Assembly (NCBI GenBank): GCA_029204225.1
Contig: CM055100.1
Location: forward strand, 54,297,597 to 54,361,596
Reading direction: 5' to 3'
DNA: 64,000 nt
From: Diphasiastrum complanatum
Lineage: Eukaryota > Streptophyta > Lycopodiopsida > Lycopodiales > Lycopodiaceae
Below the pieces are notes generated by a model. The model was not told the origin of the DNA. It searched no databases and saw only the letters and a program-made list of their open reading frames with translations. The translations under genes and the position numbers were made by a program. Shown here in pieces: positions 58,270 through 64,000 of this stretch (the stretch's first letter is position 1; every line of letters begins with the position of its first letter).

Positions 58270-59257
58270 TTGAGGTCAGTCAATGGAGTTTGGAAAAAAC
58301 ATTAAAGGTTAATTTGTTGAGGCGGCCTAAACTTTTAAAGCTTGAACCTTTGTTGAGAGCTAAAGAAGTAATGATAGTTCATCTTTTATCTAATTATGAT
58401 TTTGTGATTGTCTTTTTTCTTTTGCAGGACATATAGAAAATGTCTCCATATTGGAAATAAAAATGGTCGAGTTTTTAGAGATGTGTCCTGAAGACTACTT
58501 AATTGATAGTTTGTCAGATCTGAAATTGCAAATATTGAGAAACAAATATTTTGAGATATCGATCGTGAATATTGTGAATAGTCACCGTGAATATTGTGAA
58601 TAATGATCATGAAATTTGTGAATAATTATCATGAACATTGTGAATACTGATCTGAATAGTGTGAATAGTGATCGCAAATATTGTGAATATTGATCGTGAA
58701 CATTGTGAATACTGATTTTCAAAATTGTCAATACTGAAACAAATATTATGAGATACTGATCGTGAATATTGTTAATATTTATTGTAAGTATTTTGAATAC
58801 GAATCGTGAATATTGATTATGAATACTCTTGAATATTGAAACACTTTAGAAAGTAATCACGATTATTCTAGACACTCTTGAATACAAATTACGAATGCTA
58901 AAATGGGATAATTCAAAAATATAGATTATGATTGTTAATTTTGATTACTTGTGCTAAAATTGTTTTGTAGATTTGAATGAAGACAATGATTTGGCAAGTG
59001 ACAGCAAACAAAATTTGAATACCACAATTAGTAAGAACTTGGAAGGGTCTTCTTCCTCAACAAGTTCAAAGGCAAAGAATAATTTTTCAAAAAGGTGTGA
59101 TGAAAGTAATAAATTGAGTTTGGTACAATCTAAAGTCTTTTTTCCAAATGATTTACAATAGTCAAGAAATAAAAAAAGCAACTAGTCCAATGTATTCATT
59201 TCAAGATCAAGCTATTCAAGTATATGACGTGCATCCCAATGCTAGTGATGGTTATTT
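58270..59257 (+). pseudogene. Unrecognised multi-exon gene fragment
   Basis: Exon-like pieces: an open stretch before 58,345 (SQWSLEKTLKVNLLRRPKLL); a polypyrimidine tract plus CAG acceptor at 58,426-58,428 followed by ENVSILEIKMVEFLEMCPED; and a TTTTGTAG acceptor at 58,970 followed by a Ser/Asn-rich frame (NEDNDLASDSKQNLNTTISK) to a stop at 59,161. A +1 shift then continues in KKATSPMYSFQDQAIQVYD to a GTGAGT donor at 59,258. The shift shows decay. No family recognised. It could be a gene fragment captured by a transposon or the remains of a host gene broken by the flanking elements. Confidence 0.35.
58543..58900. repeat. Degenerate ~22-bp minisatellite
   Basis: Successive imperfect units of the type TGATCGTGAATATTGTGAAT fill the putative intron between two exon-like pieces. 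Units decay toward the right end. Confidence 0.85.
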
Positions 59258-59262
59258 GTGAG

Positions 59263-61080
59263 TCAAATATTCAAAACTACCAACAAACTAAATTTAAATT
59301 ATACAATACAAACTTATGAAGATCATGCACAATATATTTCAAAATCAAAATATTTTTAAAATTTTCAACTTACTATTCTCATATTATGACATGGCAAGGC
59401 CTTTGTGGTACAATACCACATAGTACTTGTTAACCTTTCACTAGTGTGTGACAATTTTCCATTTTGCCATTCACATGATTTGTAACCAAAATTTATTTCC
59501 TTGTTTATTTGGTGAGCATATTATTAATTCACACTTCAAGCGACAAGCTATAAAATATTTGCCATTCTTTGGCACGTAAATGAGCTTTTGACATGCATTG
59601 CAACTTGCAAATGCGAACCATGGTATTTCGCATTTGTCACAAAGTTTTAGTAAGTGATTAGATGTTAAGCCTATGCACCTTTCGTGTACGACATTAGTCT
59701 TGTCACGTTGGAGGATACGTCGGGACGTGGCGACAAAGCCACTAGAAGATTAAGTGAATGCTCCATGATGCAAGTCAAAGATACCAATCACCAGTCCTCC
59801 TGAAATGCCGTGAAAAATATGGAAAGCTTATGCTTTGGCAACATTGGGACGGGGCACTTTATATGAGCTTGGAAGCTGGCTTTAGTGGGAACTTGACTGT
59901 AACGGACAAAGCTTCATGTGACAGATCCGTGCATGCTCTACAATTTGTACTCGTCTACGGCCTTGCCGTCCCTGCCCCTCAAGTGCTGCGCTGCTCTAGT
60001 GCATGGTGCTGTGTTGAATCAATGAATGAACGGGGTTGGGTTGCCGTTGCCATCGGTCGGACGGATATGCGTGTTTGTACCACCCTGAAATAGGACCGAT
60101 CCGATTATCCGAATGCCAGGCAGGCCGCAGATTCATTGTTGTGAGCTGTAAGCGTGTGGAAGGGAAGGATATTTTGATCCCATCGTACCATTTTGCGTTG
60201 TTAAAACTTAAATCACGAGAACTGAAGAATGGCGTCGCTGCTCGCAACTTTCAACTTTAAAAACGCTTTAATTTGGTTTCGTGAGTTCGACTCTTGACGA
60301 TAGAAGCTACAACACCTATGTTCTGGTCTGGTTACTGGAGTGAGCACTGAAGTCTGAAACTCCTTCCTAAGTCCTAACTCCCTTGTGCCCGTTGAAGCTG
60401 TCTCTGTATATAATGAAATCTGAATTTCATAATTTGCATTTGGGTTGATACTGGACAGCTAGCACATTTTCATTGGCTCCAAACACAGACGTTCAGAGCC
60501 ATAGTGCAACAACCTGTCAACGGAAGGGCAGTTGAAGGGCCCAAATGACAAATTATGCCCGTTAGCAGGCGTGGGCAGGCCTGCTACCCTGTAGCAGGCA
60601 GCCTTCAACACACCTCGCCGCAGGGCGACTCGGTGCGTGAAGGCCACCTGCTACACAGGGTAGCGGGCCTGCTCACGCCCGATACCTTGTCCATAAACAA
60701 TATATCACAAGAACATTCTAATGTGTGCTCGTTAAAAAGTCTTCAAGGAATTTGAGAAAAAAGATTATAACCCATATAGATGAGTAAGTGAGACGCATGT
60801 AAAAATTTTAGCCATATAAAAGGGCCTTCAAAATCATCTTTTATGCTTGAAACAGAGCTTTTTATTGACCTTTACAATTAATTCAACTATTGTTTGATTA
60901 TGGTGACACGGCCTAACTGCCTCTCCATAATTCTACGACCATTTTACTGGCTTCTTGAATCAATTTAATGAGTTTAATGAATCCTACGTATTCTTTCATT
61001 GAGAATTGAAAATTTGATAAATATGCTACTAATTTCCATAAAATCTCCTACAGAGAAAAAAATTGTTATTGGTTTTTTGA
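59263..61080. other. No confirmed gene; GC-richer stretch with a hairpin
   Basis: 59,263-59,690 is AT-rich and empty. 59,700-60,700 is clearly GC-richer than its surroundings. It has a + strand frame of 111 codons (59,758-60,093) without recognisable domain, a TATA-like TGTATATAATG near 60,405 and the hairpin listed separately. It may be host regulatory DNA or an unknown element. 60,780-61,080 shows nothing. Confidence 0.3.
60567..60680. other. GC-rich long hairpin
   Basis: The arms 60,567-60,607 and 60,638-60,680 are near-perfect inverted repeats of 41-43 bases (GGCAGGCCTGCTACCCTG against its complement), with a 30-base GC-rich loop. A few mismatches and a 2-base gap are present. It could be a small-RNA precursor-like structure or a compact foldback element. 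Confidence 0.75.
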
Positions 61081-61089
61081 AAGTCAACA

Positions 61090-62964
61090 TCCTTCAAAAA
61101 AGTTATGGAGCTACTAGGTTCACATGGAAAATACGTCGTGAGAACAGACGCAAGTGATGTTGCAGTTGGAGCAGTTCTATTACAAATGGATAGGCCACTA
61201 GCGTTTGAAAGCAAAAAATTCACTGGTCCTCAATTGCGTTATACTACACGGGAAAAGGAATTTTTTGTTGTAATCCATGCACTTAAAACCTGGAGACACT
61301 ACTTGTATGGTAGTAAGTTTGTAGTGTATACGGATCACCAGCCTCTTAAGTATTTTTGTAATCAACATGATCTTCAGGGTAGAAAAGCTCGATGGGCTGA
61401 ATTGATGCAAGAATTCGATCATGAAATCTGTTACATAAGAGACAACTCTAATCAAGTTGCAGATGCTTTTAGTCAGATTGGTGAACTAAACGAGTTGTCA
61501 TTCATCTAGATTTCTACGAATCTGTATCTTTCGCTAAGAGGAAAATATGAATCAGATTCCCATTTTGGTCACATTTGGAACATTATTCAGACCGGAAGAA
61601 ATGTGGATAGTGTTGAGTCAGAAACACAGGGGATCAACTAACTAAGAAAGTTAAGAAGATTGTGGAACAATTCACCATTCGAGATGGATTACTATTTGGG
61701 AATGGAAAAATTTGTGTACCTAGTGATGATGAGCTCAAACGGAAGATTTTGTTTGAATGTCATGACATACCCTGTGCAAGACATCCCGATATACACAGGA
61801 CTTTGGACTTGGTTAAGAGGGAATTTTATTGGCCAAAGCTCAAGCCATATGTCGAGTCATATGTTGTTAAATGCAAGCCCTGTCAACTAGCAAAGGCTGA
61901 ACGCCATAAGACTGGTGGTTTATTGCATCCGTTAGATATTCCAGATAAGAAATGGGAAAGCATATCTATGGATTTTGTAGTTGGACTTCCAAAGACCCAA
62001 TGGCAAAATGATTCTATTTGGGTTGTAGTGGATCGGTTAACTAAGTTGCATTCATACCAGTCAAGTCAACTATAAAAGCTACTAATTTAGCCTAGATCTT
62101 TGTTGAAAGATTATTTTGGTTGTATGGTTTGCCAAGTGACATTGTTAGTGATAGAGATCCTAAGTTCACAGGTCACTTTTGGTCAACGGTATTCCATAAA
62201 CTGGAAACTTCTTTGAGTTTGAGTTCTTCTGATCATCCTGAATCAGATGGCCAGACAGAAGGGACTAATCAAACTATGGAAGATATATTGAGGACGTATG
62301 TTTATCACAGGCAATCTCATTGAGAAGATTATCTCCCACTGGTTGAGTTTGCATATAATAGTAGAAAACATTCTGCTACAGGTTACAGTCTTTTTATGCT
62401 TATGTACGGTTTTCAGCCTAGATCTCCAGTAAATGTTGAAACGAAGTCTGTTTTGATTTTTTGCATGATATGCAAGAAATGTTGCAAGTGGCTAAGGATA
62501 GAGCTAAACACTATATCGATCTTTAGAGATCTCCAAGAGATTTTAAAGTCGATGATTGGGTATATCTTAGGATTCCAAAAGATTCTAAGATGTTACGTAC
62601 AGGGAAGCATTATAAGCTATCTACCCGTTATTGTGGACCTTTCAGGATTGTACGTAGAATTGGTTCTTTGGTGTATGAACTTAGTCTTCAAGGAAAATCA
62701 ACTGCACACCCAGTGTTTCATGTAAATCGTTTGAAACTAAGTTTACATGATGGTGATACAGTTGGATCAGATGAGGATTTATCCCATTTGGAAGATTTTT
62801 CGCTTAGTGTACCTTTGGAACCTGAGAAAGTTCTCAGAACCAGAGATAAACAATTGAGAAATCGTTCTATCACTGAGTGCTTAATTCGGTGGAAGGGTCG
62901 TACTGAGGATGATGATTCGTGGGAGAGAGTTGATTTACATAAAGAAGAATTTTCCGAATTTTAA
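61090..62964 (+). pseudogene. Ty3/gypsy chromovirus pol remnant (RNase H, integrase, chromodomain)
   Basis: RNase H (61,105-61,509): TDASDVAVGAVL, TREKEFFVVIHALKTWRHYL, YTDHQPLKYF. Integrase (61,662-62,323): zinc-binding part with ECHDIPCARHPDI and CKPCQLAKA, then SISMDFVVGLP, VSDRDPKFTGHFW and HPESDGQTEG, with the three acidic positions visible. The C-terminal part (62,590-62,964) has STRYCGPFRIVRRIGS, AHPVFHVNRLK and a chromodomain-like end CLIRWKGRTEDDDSWE. The chromodomain places it among chromoviruses. Gag, protease and RT are missing, and frame breaks occur near 61,510, 62,075, 62,323 and 62,470. Confidence 0.85.
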
Positions 62965-62985
62965 TTTCTAAGGATAGAAACAGTT

Positions 62986-62999
62986 TAAGGAGGGAAGAA
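62986..62999 (+). other. Polypurine tract of the chromovirus
   Basis: AAGGAGGGAAGAA directly precedes the 3' LTR start TGTTATGTCC. The same tract and the TCTAAGGATAGAAA just before it recur at the corresponding place of internal region 2 (- strand, about 54,423-54,449). Confidence 0.8.
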
Positions 63000-63510
63000 T
63001 GTTATGTCCATGACCAGTACATAGGATACAATATACTCCTAGTCTTGGATACACGGTACTCCAGTGAAACAAGCTGTTAGTTATGCCACGTCATATTGGA
63101 CGTGACCCAAAAGTGACTAATATCCTTGTGAGGCCTAGAACACACTAAATGAAGTTTAGACAAGGTATGCATGTGTAGAGTTATCAATAGCAATTCTATA
63201 AATAGTTGATCCATGCATAGGACTCTATTCTAGGTGAATCTATGTATAGAGAAATAGGGCTATGCATGGCTATGTGCCCAAGATGCTTTTGGCTCTATAT
63301 AAGAGGTCCAAACTCGTCCTACTCGTCATCATGGTTCTTGATTCATTACTAGGCTCTCACTCTACATTCATGCTTCGTGTTCCTTGGCTTGGGGGTGAGG
63401 CTTCTAGAGATTGATTGGATGCTTCTACTTGGTTGGGTGGTTTCTCCACAGTGTGTTATCCTTTTGTGTTTAGGATTTGTAAGTAGGATCTAAGGAGCTT
63501 CCCTTATAGG
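63000..63510 (+). mobile_element. LTR d, 3' LTR of the chromovirus
   Basis: 511 bp from TGTTATGTCC to GCTTCCCTTATA. It shares length and sequence order with LTRs a and c of the non-coding array but lies in the opposite orientation. It contains CTATAAATAG (near 63,200), which could be the TATA box. No second LTR of this copy is found upstream because the element is truncated at about 61,080. Confidence 0.85.
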
Positions 63511-64000
63511 TGTTATTTCTAGAAAAGTACTTACATGAGGAATTTCAAAAGATGAACAGGTAAATGATGATGATGCCACATCATCTACAGAAACATATTA
63601 AGAATCAGGAGTGGCTTTATAAAAAAATCTATCATTGGGATTTCAGATGAAGATGATGCACTAGTTGTTATGTATTGAGTTACAACTACTATGATGAAGT
63701 AGAACTTGTTGACATCATAACCCAAAAAAATAATTTAACTAAGACTTATGCTAAGCATAGACTCAAGAAAAACAGTCGACACATAAAACAAATTGTGCTT
63801 CACAAACTTAACATTATTACTTATCTGACCTATGCTGAACATAGGTCAGAACTTGTATTTCTCCCTTGTTGCAAGCCTCAGCTTCTTAAAAGTGAAAATT
63901 GTGAGATAGTTTAGCAAGAATATGTGCTTCTCCAAGGTCTCAGATACTTGTAGATCATGTGAATTTATAGCTAAATTTTATAGAAATTGCCTACTTTATT
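63511..64000. other. Unrecognised; one open frame to 63,914
   Basis: A + strand frame at 63,675-63,914 (79 codons, for example NYYDEVELVDIITQKNNLTK) has no recognised domain and may be a decayed gene piece. It includes a perfect 11-base inverted repeat with a 5-base loop (63,824-63,850). Nothing else is recognised to the window end. Confidence 0.25.

Noticed and set aside
60228-60293. tRNA- or SINE-like boxes (TGGCGTCGCTG and GAGTTCGACTC)
   Set aside because: A- and B-box-like words at plausible spacing, but no acceptor stem or cloverleaf could be formed, and no poly-A/T tail or target duplication was seen.

Overview
The window looks like nuclear DNA of a land plant with a large, repeat-rich genome. 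The signs are degenerate arrays of the plant-type telomere repeat (CCCTAAA/TTTAGGG), several families of Ty1/copia and Ty3/gypsy LTR retrotransposons with initiator-tRNA-Met primer sites, and one intact plant-type glycosyltransferase family 14 (BC10/DUF266-like) gene. The sequence is AT-rich by eye. I cannot place it in a lineage from sequence alone. Almost everything except the glycosyltransferase is mobile DNA, whole or broken, so this is a nested graveyard around one recognisable host gene.

Layout. 1-1.2 kb: telomere-like array ending in TG/AG microsatellites, followed by a foldback element. 1.6-7.3 kb: copia remnants (a + strand RNase H tail and a - strand gag/protease/integrase block, family A), a 102-bp tandem duplication and a strong short hairpin. 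8.2-9.4 kb: the glycosyltransferase gene on the - strand. 12.9-15.4 kb: a + strand copia remnant (family C) and a repeat of unknown nature. 15.7-31.2 kb: an inverted duplication of about 3 kb per arm. Its spacer holds a second telomere-like array (about 20.0-22.4 kb), whose first kilobase is an inverted copy of the array at the window start. The left arm carries a solo LTR and the right arm carries an intact copia element (24,482-30,912) with identical LTRs, a 5-bp target duplication, PBS, PPT and one 1,317-codon gag-pol frame.

31.2-47.4 kb: a mosaic of copia fragments. It includes a junction joining a family A 5' end to a family C pol, a truncated - strand gypsy element with an intact 5' LTR and gag between two divergently placed family A LTRs, a second copy of the unknown repeat, and a second family A gag/integrase block. 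48.35-58.17 kb: an LTR-internal-LTR-internal-LTR array of an apparently non-coding (LARD-like) retrotransposon. 61.1-63.5 kb: a broken chromodomain-bearing gypsy pol whose 3' LTR and PPT match that array in the opposite orientation, so it is a candidate autonomous partner. Between them (58.2-59.3 kb) is a decayed, intron-bearing gene fragment with a minisatellite in its putative intron.

How it works together: the intact copia element is the only element seen here with everything needed for autonomous movement. The non-coding array would need enzymes supplied by a chromovirus such as the broken copy at 61-63 kb. The glycosyltransferase is probably the only functional host gene. Calls rest on reading motifs and repeats by eye; no database search or alignment was run.
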